A stretch of DNA of 64,000 bases from JAGNLM01 sp964439835 (GTDB lineage: Bacteria > Pseudomonadota > Gammaproteobacteria > JAABTG01): contig CAYTPQ010000003.1 in NCBI GenBank assembly GCA_964439835.1, forward strand, positions 1-64,000. The letters run 5' to 3'. Under the pieces are notes generated by a model, which was given only the letters and a program-made list of their open reading frames with translations, was not told the origin of the DNA and did no database searches. Shown here one piece after another: positions 43,449 to 52,098 of this stretch (position 1 is the stretch's first letter; every line of letters starts with the position of its first letter). A program made the translations under genes and the position numbers.

Positions 43449-45014
43449 CTACCGCCCGCGGAAGATCGAGCCCAGCACCCCGCGCAGGATCTGGCGGCCG
43501 ATCTCGCGCCCGACGCTGGAGCCCACGCTGCGCGCAACGCTCTTGGCCAGGGCCTCCCCGACCCCTTCCCGGGTTCTGCCCCGGCTGGCGGTCGGCCGCC
43601 CGGAGCGCTCTCCGCCGAGTACCCCGCCCAGCAGGTCGCCGAGCCCACCCCCCGTCGAGGCCTCGACCGGCGCCTCCCGTCCCCGCTCGGCACGACCCGA
43701 CGGCAGCACCGGGGCCTCGTCCGCCCGCCCACGCTCGGCGTGGGCCCTCAGCCGCTCGTAGGCGCTCTCCCGGTCGACCCCCTGGTCGTACACCCCGCGC
43801 ACAGGGCTCGCCTGCAGGGTCCGCTGGCGCGCCTCCGGGGTGACCGGCCCGAGGCGCGCGGCGGGCGGCGCGACCAGCGCCCGCTCGACCACCGTGGGGG
43901 TGCCCTTGGCGTCCAGCGTCGACACCAGGGCCTCGCCGACCCCCAGCTCGGTGATCGCGGTCGCGGTGTCGAAGGCCTTGTTGGCCCGGAAGGTCTCGGC
44001 CGCGGCCCGCACCGCCTTCTGGTCGCGCGGCGTGAACGCCCTGAGGGCGTGCTGGACCCGGTTGCCGAGCTGACCGAGGACGTCCTCGGGGACGTCCAGG
44101 GGGCTCTGACTGACGAAGTAGACCCCCACCCCTTTGGACCGGATCAGCCGCACCACCTGCTCGACCTTGTCCACCAGGGCCTTCGGCGCGCCGTCGAAGA
44201 GCAGGTGCGCCTCGTCGAAGAAGAACACCAGCTTCGGCCGGTCCAGGTCCCCCACCTCCGGCAGCTCCTCGAACAGCTCGGAGAGCAGCCAGAGCAGGAA
44301 CGTGCTGTAGAGCCGCGGGCTCTGCATCAGCTTGTCGGCCGCCAGCACGCTCACGTAGCCCTGGCCGCGGTGGTCGACCCGCATGAGGTCCCGCAGGTCC
44401 AGGGCCGGTTCGCCGAAGAACTGCTCGGCGCCCTGCTGCTCCAGGATCAGGAGCTGACGCTGGATCGCGCCGACGCTGGCCGGGCTGACGTTGCCGAAGG
44501 TCGCGCGCAGGCTGGCCGCGTTCTCGGCCACGAAGTTGAGCATCGCCCGCAGGTCCTTGAGGTCGAGGAGCAGCAGCCCCTGCTCGTCCGCCACCCGGAA
44601 GGCGACGTTCAGCACCCCCTCCTGGGTGTCGTTGAGCTCCAGCAGCCGCGCGAGGAGCAGCGGGCCCATCTCCGAGATGGTGGTGCGCAGGGGGTGGCCC
44701 TGCTCGCCGAACAGGTCCCAGAAGATGACGGGGACCGCGGCCGGCGCGTAGTCGGTCAGCCCGAGGACCTTGACCCGCTCCAGCACCTTCGGGCTCTGGC
44801 CGCCCGGCTCGCTGATCCCCGCCAGGTCGCCCTTCACGTCGGCGAGGAACACGGGCACCCCGTGGCGCGAGAAGCCCTCCGCCAGGACTTGCAGGGTCAC
44901 TGTCTTGCCGGTGCCGGTAGCGCCGGCCACCAGCCCGTGGCGGTTCGCCAGGCGCGGCAGCAGGTACACGGGCGAGCTGCCCTTGCCGATCAGGATCCCG
45001 GGGTCCGCAGTCAT
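43449..45014 (-). CDS. HerA/DUF853-type ATPase
   Basis: 521 residues, cytoplasmic, from MTADPGILIGKG. Walker A VAGATGTGKTVTLQ, Walker B PKLVFFFDEAHLLFDG, arginine-bearing strand QSPLDVPEDVLGQLGNRVQHALRAFTPRD, typical of the helicase HerA-like DUF853 family (YjgR). These ATPases may translocate DNA; the cellular role of YjgR-type members is unknown. The last 80 residues are Gly/Arg-rich and end in a short amphipathic tail (SVGREIGRQILRGVLGSIFRGR). It precedes the kinase gene on the same strand but an inverted-repeat element lies between, so a shared transcript is uncertain. Confidence 0.93.
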   Translation of the reverse strand: MTADPGILIGKGSSPVYLLPRLANRHGLVAGATGTGKTVTLQVLAEGFSRHGVPVFLADVKGDLAGISEPGGQSPKVLERVKVLGLTDYAPAAVPVIFWDLFGEQGHPLRTTISEMGPLLLARLLELNDTQEGVLNVAFRVADEQGLLLLDLKDLRAMLNFVAENAASLRATFGNVSPASVGAIQRQLLILEQQGAEQFFGEPALDLRDLMRVDHRGQGYVSVLAADKLMQSPRLYSTFLLWLLSELFEELPEVGDLDRPKLVFFFDEAHLLFDGAPKALVDKVEQVVRLIRSKGVGVYFVSQSPLDVPEDVLGQLGNRVQHALRAFTPRDQKAVRAAAETFRANKAFDTATAITELGVGEALVSTLDAKGTPTVVERALVAPPAARLGPVTPEARQRTLQASPVRGVYDQGVDRESAYERLRAHAERGRADEAPVLPSGRAERGREAPVEASTGGGLGDLLGGVLGGERSGRPTASRGRTREGVGEALAKSVARSVGSSVGREIGRQILRGVLGSIFRGR

Positions 45015-45112
45015 CACGCCTCCCACGCCGGTCGTTCAGTCCGAGGCCTATTATGGCCACGGATGGAGGGCGAAGGCAGGCCACCGAGCCATTCCGGTGG
45101 GGGAGATCCTTG

Positions 45113-45226
45113 CACCACGGAGTGCACAGAGACCACAGAGCAAGAATGGAAGCGGGAGAAACGCCCCCGGCTCTCTGGGGCCTCCAGCTCTCTGGGATCT
45201 CTGTGGACTCTGTGAGCTCTGTGGTG
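45113..45226. repeat. Inverted pair of degenerate CACAGAG tandem repeats (element A)
   Basis: Left end 45113-45140 and right end 45199-45226 pair at 24 of 28 positions; each is a run of imperfect 8-10-base units around CACAGAG. The core between them is about 60 bases. It occupies the gap between the HerA-like and kinase genes. Three other elements with the same build but different units are at 53276, 57095 and 60910. Confidence 0.8.
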
Positions 45227-45245
45227 AGAGAAACGTCTGCTCGCT

Positions 45246-46529
45246 TCAGCCCAGCTGGCGGGCAAGGGCCTCGCTGGTGCGGGCCAGGCGCTCGATCAGG
45301 GTCTGCTGGAAGGCGCGGCTGATGCGGAGCTGGCAGGGCAGCGACGCCCACTCCCCGACCGCGCCCCCGACCTTCAGGCAGGCGGTAGCGGTGCGGGCGA
45401 CGACGGTGGCGCTGCGCGGGGCCCGGGTCAGGTAGCCCATCTCGCCGAAGCAGTCGCCCCGCTCCAGCTTGCCGATCTCCTTGCCCTCCTTGGTCACCGC
45501 GACGTCACCGGACACCAGCACGTAGAAGGCGTGCTCGCGGGCCCCCTCCTGGACGATGACGTCCCCCGGGCGGTACGTGCTCCAGACCCCCGCGCGCAGG
45601 ACCTCGCCCACCTCGGCCTCGGAGAAGTCGCGGAAGAAGCGCAGGGCGGTCAGCGCCTTGAGCTGCTGCTCCGGATTCGGTGCGGAGGGCGGCTCGGCCT
45701 CCGCAGCGAGGACCGCCTCCAGCGCCTGGGCCATGGCCTGGCCCGAGGCGAACCTTCGGCTCTGGTCCTTCTCGAGCGCCTTGCGGACCACCTCGGCCAG
45801 GCCTGGCGGAAGGTCCGCGCGCAGCACTTCGACCGGCGGCGGGTCTTCGTACAGGACCTTGTACAGCAGTGTGCTCAGACTGCCGGCCGAGAAGGGGGGG
45901 CGACCGGCGAGCAGCTCGTAGAGCACAACGCCGAGCGAGTAGAGGTCGGAGCGCGGGGTCGCGGCCTCGCCCCGGGCCTGCTCCGGGGCGACGTAGCGGG
46001 GCGAACCGTAGGAGCCGATGGCCTGGGTGGCCGACACCTGGGACCGAAGCGCGATCCCGAAGTCGCCAATCTTGACGTTGCCGTCCGGGGTCAGGAGCAG
46101 GTTCGCCGGCTTCACGTCCCGGTGGGTCACCCCTCTCTGGTGGGCGTAGTCCAGCGCCCGCGCCGCCTGCGCCACCAAGCGGACGACCCTCTCCACCGGC
46201 AGGCGTTCGTTGGGGTCGCAGTGCCGGCGCAGGGTGGCGCCCCCGGGGACGTACTCCATGACGATGTAGGGCTGACCCTCCAGGTCGCCCGCGTCGTAGA
46301 TGTGCAGGATGTTGGGGTGGTCCAGTGCGCCGGCCGCCCGCGCCTCGTTCTGGAACAGGCTGCGGGCGGTCTCTCGGTCCGCTCCCGCGGCTTCCGCCAT
46401 CCGGTACACCTTGATCGCAACCTTGCGGTCGATCACGGGGTCGTGCGCGAGGTACACCACGCCCATCGCACCCTGGCCGGCCTGTTCCAGGACGCGGTAC
46501 TTTCCCAGCGCGACCGGCCCGTCCGTCAT
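45246..46529 (-). CDS. Ser/Thr protein kinase fused to a cyclic-nucleotide-binding domain
   Basis: 427 residues from MTDGPVALGKYRV. Hanks-type kinase (10-270): Gly loop GQGAMGVVYLAHD, VAIKVY lysine, catalytic HRDVKPANLLL, DFGIA, YVAPEQARG. A short linker leads to a cNMP-binding domain (about 310-400) whose phosphate cassette FGEMGYLTRAPRSATVVA keeps the Glu and Arg that bind cAMP or cGMP. No membrane helix, so it is cytoplasmic. Direct cyclic-nucleotide control of a bacterial Hanks kinase is unusual. A class III cyclase lies two genes upstream, divergent from the next gene, and a PpkA-like VWA protein without a kinase lies 30 kb away. A start at 46571 is possible but adds unlike sequence. Confidence 0.93.
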   Translation of the reverse strand: MTDGPVALGKYRVLEQAGQGAMGVVYLAHDPVIDRKVAIKVYRMAEAAGADRETARSLFQNEARAAGALDHPNILHIYDAGDLEGQPYIVMEYVPGGATLRRHCDPNERLPVERVVRLVAQAARALDYAHQRGVTHRDVKPANLLLTPDGNVKIGDFGIALRSQVSATQAIGSYGSPRYVAPEQARGEAATPRSDLYSLGVVLYELLAGRPPFSAGSLSTLLYKVLYEDPPPVEVLRADLPPGLAEVVRKALEKDQSRRFASGQAMAQALEAVLAAEAEPPSAPNPEQQLKALTALRFFRDFSEAEVGEVLRAGVWSTYRPGDVIVQEGAREHAFYVLVSGDVAVTKEGKEIGKLERGDCFGEMGYLTRAPRSATVVARTATACLKVGGAVGEWASLPCQLRISRAFQQTLIERLARTSEALARQLG

Positions 46530-46592
46530 CTCGCCTCCGTCAGCGCCCGTCAAGGTCCGCCCCGTCCGCATCCGTCCCCCTCCCAGCCATGG

Positions 46593-49500
46593 CTAGCCGA
46601 GCAGCCGCAGCGTCATCTCCTCCGGCAGCGGCCGCGGGCCACCGCCCCCGGACAGGGGCACCGTCCGGTCGAACACCCCGTGCAGGTCGAGGGTGCGCGG
46701 CTCACCGAGCCAGAACCCCTGGGCGTAGTCGACCCCGATGGACTTGAGCTGCTCCAGGACCTCGTGGGAGTGCACGTGCTCGGCGATGGTCTGCTTGCCC
46801 ATGACGTGGGCGATCTCGTTGATCGACTTGACCACGGCGTAGTCCTGGGGATTCTCGCCGAGGTCGTGGACGAACAGCCCGTCGATCTTCACGAAGTCGA
46901 CCGGCAGGTCCTTCAGGTAGGCGAAGGAGGTGCGGCCGCTGCCGAAGTCGTCCAGGGAGAACCGGCAACCCAGGTCGCCCAGGGTGCGCATGAACTGCTG
47001 GGCGCTGGAGAGGCCCGCGGTGGCGACGGTCTCCGTGACCTCGAAGATCAGCTTGCCGGGGGGAACGCGCGACTGCATCAGCTGGTCGATGACGAAGCCG
47101 GCGAGACCCTCGTCGGCCAGGGACTGGGGGGAGAGGTTCACCGCGCAGCCGCCGATCCGGCCGAGATCCGCCCCGCGCTCGGACATCCAGCGCAGGGTCT
47201 CACGGATCACCAGCCGGTCGAGTGCGACCGCCTGCTCGTACTGCTCGGCGGCCGCGACCAGCTCGGTCGGCGGGACCAGGCGCCCGTCCGCGTCCTTCAG
47301 CCCCAGCAGGATCTCCAGGTGCGGCAGGCGACCGGCCTCGGCACCCAGCGGGACGATCGGCTGGGATCTCAACGTCACCCGGCCCTCCTCCAGGGCCTGG
47401 CTCAGGTGGGCCAGCGCGCCGCGCTGTTCCTGGCGCCGGCGCACGCCCTCGTCCTCCGGCTCGAACACCCGCACCCGGTCGTGTCCCGCGTCCTTGGCCG
47501 CCCGGCAGGCCGACTGGGCCGCCTGCAGCAGGTCGCGGGCGTGCAGCCCCTCGGTCCCGATCGCGAGCACGCCGACGCTGGCGGTCAGGGCCAGCTTCGC
47601 ACCCTCCCAGTCCACCCGCAGGGCCTGGACCGCCTTGCGGCAGGACTCCGCCGCCGCGCGTGCGCCCTCCAGTCCCGTTTCCGGGAGCAGGACGCCGAAG
47701 GTGTCGCTCGCCAGGCGGCCGACGGTCGCCGAGGTCGGCACGGCGCCCTGGAGCACCGGGCCGAGGGCCGCGACGTAGGCCGCTCCGGCGGCGGGCCCCT
47801 GCACGTCCAGCAGGACCCGGAAGCGGTCCAGGTCCAGATAGCAGAAGGCGTGGCCCGCCTTGCGCAGGGCCGCGTCCCGGGACGCCGACTCGAGGGCCTG
47901 CTCGAAGGCGAGCGGGCTCAGCACTCCGGTGGACGGGTCGCGCCGGGCCTGGTCCGCAAGCCGGCGGTGCACCCGCTCCATGACCCCGTCGAGCGCTCGC
48001 TCGACCAGGGGCTCGGCGCTGGCGAGGAGCGGCCGCGCGCTGCCGCGGCGCAGCTGCATCGCCACCTCCTGCAGGCTCAGGGTGGCAACCTTCTCGCCGC
48101 GGCGGTTGACGAAGACGAAGGCCCCGTGGTCCTCGCCGACCCAGGCGAGCTCCACCCGCTCCGCCCGCGGGGTGCCGGCGCCGAGCTCCAGCGCGTCACC
48201 GACACGCAGGCGCCGGGCCTGGCTCACCCACTCGGCGAGCTCCGGTGACGGGGGGCGCGCTACGTCGCTGGTGCCACGCCGGGCGCGCAGGACGGCCTCC
48301 TGGGCCGCGCTCGCCCGTGCCACCTGCTCGACCCGCTCGCGGACGCGGGCGCGCTGCTCCTCGACGATCCCGTCAAGCTCCTGGGCCGCTTCGGCGAACA
48401 CTCCCACGTCCCGGTCGAAACCGCGGGCCACCCGCTCCAGGACGGGGTCGACCCGGGCCCACACCGGCCCCTCGCCGTCGGGGGCATCGCCTTCCGGGTC
48501 GATCTGACCGATCCGGTCGACCAGCCGTCGGGCCGGGTGCGCGGGGTCCTGCAGGAAGCCCTCGTCCAGAAGGGCCACTTTGTGCAGCGGCGCAGCCAGA
48601 CGCCCGACGCGGCGCTTGGAGGCCCCGTAGAGGAGCACGTCCTCCAGGACCGAGCGCAGCAGCCCCTCCACCAGCTCGAAAGCCGCCTCCTGGCCGGGGG
48701 CGAGGCGGGGCCGCCGGGCGTCCGGTCGCCCACGGGCGAGCGTCTGCAGGACCCGCTCGCGCACCCCCGCTCCAGCCGCCTCTTCCAGCCCCACGTCCGT
48801 GGTCTGCAGGTCCGAGAGGGCGTCGAGGACGTCTTCTGGATCGGGCGGCAGTGCTGCCGACGCGGGTTCTCCCCCCTCGGCCGAGACCAGGGGGGATGCG
48901 CCGGCTGCTGCGGGTACCGTAGCGGCCGCTCCTGGGCCTGCGGAGCCAGGTCGGGCCCCCAGGGCCCGAGACCAGCGGGCCAGCCCCAGCAGGGTCTGCG
49001 CCCCACGGACCGCGCGCGCCCCCTCCGGTTCGGCCGGCCGTACCGGCGCCACACCGTCCGCGACCGGGCCGCCCGACGGCAACGGCGGGGTCTCGTCGGC
49101 AGGGGTTGACCGGGCCGCCCGCGGCGCGGGGGGGTCGGCCGACCGCGCGGTCCGGTCTGAGGACGTCGCTGGCGCCCAGGGCACCACCGGCTCGGCCTCT
49201 GCCCGCCGGACGGCCGAGGGGCGAGGCTCCGGCTCCCGCAACCGGCGGGTCTCGCCCGCCGGGTGGCGGACGATGACGCGCGAGGCGGGGGCCGCCGGCT
49301 CGACGCCGTGCCCCGAAAGCAGGGCGTTGGCCCGCTCGTAGAGCTCCGTCAGGCCGGACACCAGGCCCCGCTCGAAGACGCGGTAGACGACGTGCAGGGC
49401 CTGACGGTCGATCCCCAGGCCGGCGACGCCGGATCGGAAGGCCTCGGCAAAGACGGACGGGCCGATCGGACACGCCGATATGTCCGCCGGCAGAGAGCTG

Positions 49501-50351
49501 AGGGCGGCGATCCGCCGTTGCAGCTCTCCCAGCGGGGCCGCAAGGCGCTCCTCGGCGCGGGTCGCGATCTCGGAGGTGGCGAGCATGTCCTCGAAGTCGG
49601 TCTGGTCGATGAGCGAGAGCTCGCCCACGCCCGTGCCCGGTCCCCCACCTCCGCCGGCGCCCGCCGCCTCGACCAGGGTGTCGATCTCGCTGAGGACGCC
49701 GCGGGCGAAGGCCGTCTCCACCGGCTCCACCGACTTCTTGAGGACCGCCCGGGCGTCGAAGTAGCGCCCCTGGCTGATGTAGCTCGGGCTCGCGTTGGCC
49801 GCCACCACCAGGTCCTGCTCGATGTCCCGGAAGAACGGCACCAGCAGACCGCGCAGCCGCTCCGCCACCAACTGCCGCAGGTCGCGGAGCGCCCGCCGGC
49901 GGACTTCGGCCGGGACGCCGGGCGCGCCGCCCGCGCCGGTCGGCACGGCGCGCGCCTCCCGGGTGCTGCGCGCCCGCCGCTCCAGGGCCTCGAGGGCCCG
50001 GGGGTCGGGGTCGACGAAGGCGACGCCGAGGCCCTGCTCGATGAGCCGGGCTACCTTGGCGTCCAGCCGGTAGGCGCTGGACTTGCCGTCCTCGGTCAGC
50101 GCCAGCTCGATGACGAGGCGTGTGTCCCGCGGCAGCGGCCGGCCCGGGGGGGAGAGCAGCGCGACCTCCTCGGGGGCCAGGGCCAGGAACATCCCACCCC
50201 GGCAGAAGTCGCGAACGGTGGCGGCGACGGGGGGATACCCCCCCACTCGGACCAAGGCGTTCAGCTGGATCGCGTGGCGGGGGTGTGCGCGCTTGTTCAA
50301 CGGGTCGAGCGGCTCTCTGGGGCAGGCCGTGCCTGCGAGTCTATGACACAC
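46593..50351 (-). CDS. PilZ-DUF1631-GGDEF-EAL protein
   Basis: About 1252 residues, cytoplasmic. N-terminal PilZ-like domain (NKRAHPRHAIQLNALVRV, DFCRGGMFLAL) expected to bind c-di-GMP; DUF1631 regions (residues about 120-330 and 560-720); a Pro/Ala-rich linker between; then GGDEF-like and EAL domains. The GGDEF motif is degenerate (ASDTFGVLLP), so cyclase activity is unlikely. The EAL domain keeps VNLSPQSL, EVTE, DDFGSG and KIDG, but the first motif reads EILLGL, lacking the usual Arg, so hydrolysis is uncertain. Start is unsure: GTG 50351 is used; a TTG at 50300 gives an N-terminus at NKRAHPRHA. It is divergent from the cyclase gene. Confidence 0.9.
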   Translation of the reverse strand: MCHRLAGTACPREPLDPLNKRAHPRHAIQLNALVRVGGYPPVAATVRDFCRGGMFLALAPEEVALLSPPGRPLPRDTRLVIELALTEDGKSSAYRLDAKVARLIEQGLGVAFVDPDPRALEALERRARSTREARAVPTGAGGAPGVPAEVRRRALRDLRQLVAERLRGLLVPFFRDIEQDLVVAANASPSYISQGRYFDARAVLKKSVEPVETAFARGVLSEIDTLVEAAGAGGGGGPGTGVGELSLIDQTDFEDMLATSEIATRAEERLAAPLGELQRRIAALSSLPADISACPIGPSVFAEAFRSGVAGLGIDRQALHVVYRVFERGLVSGLTELYERANALLSGHGVEPAAPASRVIVRHPAGETRRLREPEPRPSAVRRAEAEPVVPWAPATSSDRTARSADPPAPRAARSTPADETPPLPSGGPVADGVAPVRPAEPEGARAVRGAQTLLGLARWSRALGARPGSAGPGAAATVPAAAGASPLVSAEGGEPASAALPPDPEDVLDALSDLQTTDVGLEEAAGAGVRERVLQTLARGRPDARRPRLAPGQEAAFELVEGLLRSVLEDVLLYGASKRRVGRLAAPLHKVALLDEGFLQDPAHPARRLVDRIGQIDPEGDAPDGEGPVWARVDPVLERVARGFDRDVGVFAEAAQELDGIVEEQRARVRERVEQVARASAAQEAVLRARRGTSDVARPPSPELAEWVSQARRLRVGDALELGAGTPRAERVELAWVGEDHGAFVFVNRRGEKVATLSLQEVAMQLRRGSARPLLASAEPLVERALDGVMERVHRRLADQARRDPSTGVLSPLAFEQALESASRDAALRKAGHAFCYLDLDRFRVLLDVQGPAAGAAYVAALGPVLQGAVPTSATVGRLASDTFGVLLPETGLEGARAAAESCRKAVQALRVDWEGAKLALTASVGVLAIGTEGLHARDLLQAAQSACRAAKDAGHDRVRVFEPEDEGVRRRQEQRGALAHLSQALEEGRVTLRSQPIVPLGAEAGRLPHLEILLGLKDADGRLVPPTELVAAAEQYEQAVALDRLVIRETLRWMSERGADLGRIGGCAVNLSPQSLADEGLAGFVIDQLMQSRVPPGKLIFEVTETVATAGLSSAQQFMRTLGDLGCRFSLDDFGSGRTSFAYLKDLPVDFVKIDGLFVHDLGENPQDYAVVKSINEIAHVMGKQTIAEHVHSHEVLEQLKSIGVDYAQGFWLGEPRTLDLHGVFDRTVPLSGGGGPRPLPEEMTLRLLG

Positions 50352-50562
50352 GCTAATAGCGGCGGGCGCGGAACGTGCCTTTAAGCGACGGGAGCTTCTG
50401 GAATCCCCTTCGCGGCCGCTATGGTAGACGGACCGGAAGCCTGCGTCGCCTGCCGGCCGACCGGCGTCAGGACCAAAGCCGCCGCGCCGATGCCACGCCC
50501 GCGAGGGCGCGGTATTCTTGCGCGCGCACCTGAATTCGAGACCCGTTGGCCGCGAGAGCCCC

Positions 50563-52098
50563 TTGACCACCGCCACCCGCACCGTCCTCTTCACCGACGT
50601 CGCCAACTACACGGCGCAGGTCTCGGGCACCGATCGCGAGGGGCTGCGGCGCCTGCTCGAGCGGCACGAGGCCATGGTGCAGCCGCTCGTCGCCCGCTAC
50701 CAGGGGCGTATCGCCAAGAACATCGGGGACTCCTTCCTTTGCATGTTCCGGGCGGCCACCGACGCCCTGCGCGCCGCCTCCGAGATCCTGGAGGCCAGCG
50801 GCAGCGGCGGGGGACCGACCGTGCGCATCGCCCTCACCACCGGGGACGTGGAGGAGATCGACGACGACGCCTTCGGCTCCACCGTGAATCTGGCGGCCCG
50901 GATCCTGAGCATCACCCCGGCCGGCGAGTGCTGGTTCGGGCAAGGCACCCGGGTGTGCATGAACGAGGCGGAGGTGGCCTGGGAAGAGGTGGGGCGCTTC
51001 CGCCTGAAGGGCATCCCGACCGAGGAACCGTGTTACCGCATGGTGCCGCGCCAGCGGACCTGGTTGCCGCTTCCCGTGGCCTCCGCGGCTCGCTCGGGCC
51101 GGCTGGTGCGCGTGCGCCCCGACGACCGCCCGGAGTCGGTCGCCGCGAACGCCGTGGTCCTGTTCGAGGGGTTCGTGCCGGGCTCCGCCTACCTGGCCGA
51201 GGCGGTCGCCGCCCTGCCGGTGCTCGAGCCCTCGTCGTTCTACCTCGCGGCCTGGAGGCTCTCGCCGAGCGACCGCGAGGCATGGACGGGGGCCGGTCGC
51301 GGGCTGGTCGTCGGCACGCCCGAGGCGATCGACCGGACGGTGCACGAGATTGAGGGCGAGGCGGCGGCCGCGAGGCCACCGTTGGAGGACTCCTCGACCA
51401 TGTTCCTGGACCTACGGCGCCGGGTCGACCTGCAGCTGCTGCTATGCGGACTCGGCCTGCCCGCGGTTCCGGTCGCGGAGGTAGTGGCCGGCTACACCTT
51501 CGACCTGCTCGCGGACGGCAGCTGGGTCACCCGGTCCGACCAGGCCGTGCTGCGCGTCGACGTGCGCCCCGGCGAAGTGGCGGTGCGGGCGGTCGCGGTG
51601 GGGGTCTCGGTCGACGGCAAGTTGCTGGCGGCCGGCGAAGAAGCGGTCCTGCGGGACGGCTCGGTGGTGCGGGGGCCGACCGGCGAGATCCGCTTCCGCG
51701 CCACCGACGGCGCCTACGCCGGCGTGCTGCTGGCCGACACCGAGCAGTGGCTCGGGCTGCTGGCCGGGCAGACGGCCGAGGTCGGGCGCAAGCCCAACCC
51801 GCCGGGGCTGGCCTTCCCCAACCGGGACAGCCCGGAGAACCTGCGCTGGCTCTCGGGCCCGCGGGCGGCCCGGGCCCAGTCGAGCCAGTTCACCCTGGAC
51901 CGCTACCTGAGCGGGCGCCGCCAGGCGGCCGTCCAGCTCTCGGGCAACGCCATCCGGCTGGTACCGCTGCACAGCGACTGCCCGACCTACGTCCTGCGGC
52001 GCGACGGCCTGCAGCTGGTGGATCAGCCGACCCAGGTCACCGTGGGCGACATGATCGTCGCCGGCACCACGGTCATCGGCCTGCGTTCCCCGGAGTAG
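50563..52098 (+). CDS. Class III nucleotide cyclase with possible FHA-like C-terminus
   Basis: 511 residues from a TTG at 50563 preceded by GAGAG; an in-frame TTG at 50518 is the alternative. Residues 1-165 are a class III cyclase domain: metal Asp12 (LFTDVANYTA) and Asp56 (NIGDSFLC), Lys52, and FGSTVNLAARI with the Asn and Arg of the transition-state site. It should make cAMP or cGMP as a homodimer. The middle is less clear. Residues about 300-510 contain two beta-rich stretches, the last (AIRLVPLHS... YVLRRDGLQLVDQPTQVTVGDMIVAG) resembling an FHA fold but without the usual S-x-x-H and NG, so this is uncertain. It overlaps the convergent MFS gene by 26 bases. Confidence 0.88.
   Translation: MTTATRTVLFTDVANYTAQVSGTDREGLRRLLERHEAMVQPLVARYQGRIAKNIGDSFLCMFRAATDALRAASEILEASGSGGGPTVRIALTTGDVEEIDDDAFGSTVNLAARILSITPAGECWFGQGTRVCMNEAEVAWEEVGRFRLKGIPTEEPCYRMVPRQRTWLPLPVASAARSGRLVRVRPDDRPESVAANAVVLFEGFVPGSAYLAEAVAALPVLEPSSFYLAAWRLSPSDREAWTGAGRGLVVGTPEAIDRTVHEIEGEAAAARPPLEDSSTMFLDLRRRVDLQLLLCGLGLPAVPVAEVVAGYTFDLLADGSWVTRSDQAVLRVDVRPGEVAVRAVAVGVSVDGKLLAAGEEAVLRDGSVVRGPTGEIRFRATDGAYAGVLLADTEQWLGLLAGQTAEVGRKPNPPGLAFPNRDSPENLRWLSGPRAARAQSSQFTLDRYLSGRRQAAVQLSGNAIRLVPLHSDCPTYVLRRDGLQLVDQPTQVTVGDMIVAGTTVIGLRSPE

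Noticed and set aside
45027..45351. A 642-codon frame across the start of the HerA-like gene
   Set aside because: It overlaps the HerA-like gene in another frame and passes through repeat element A; no domain.
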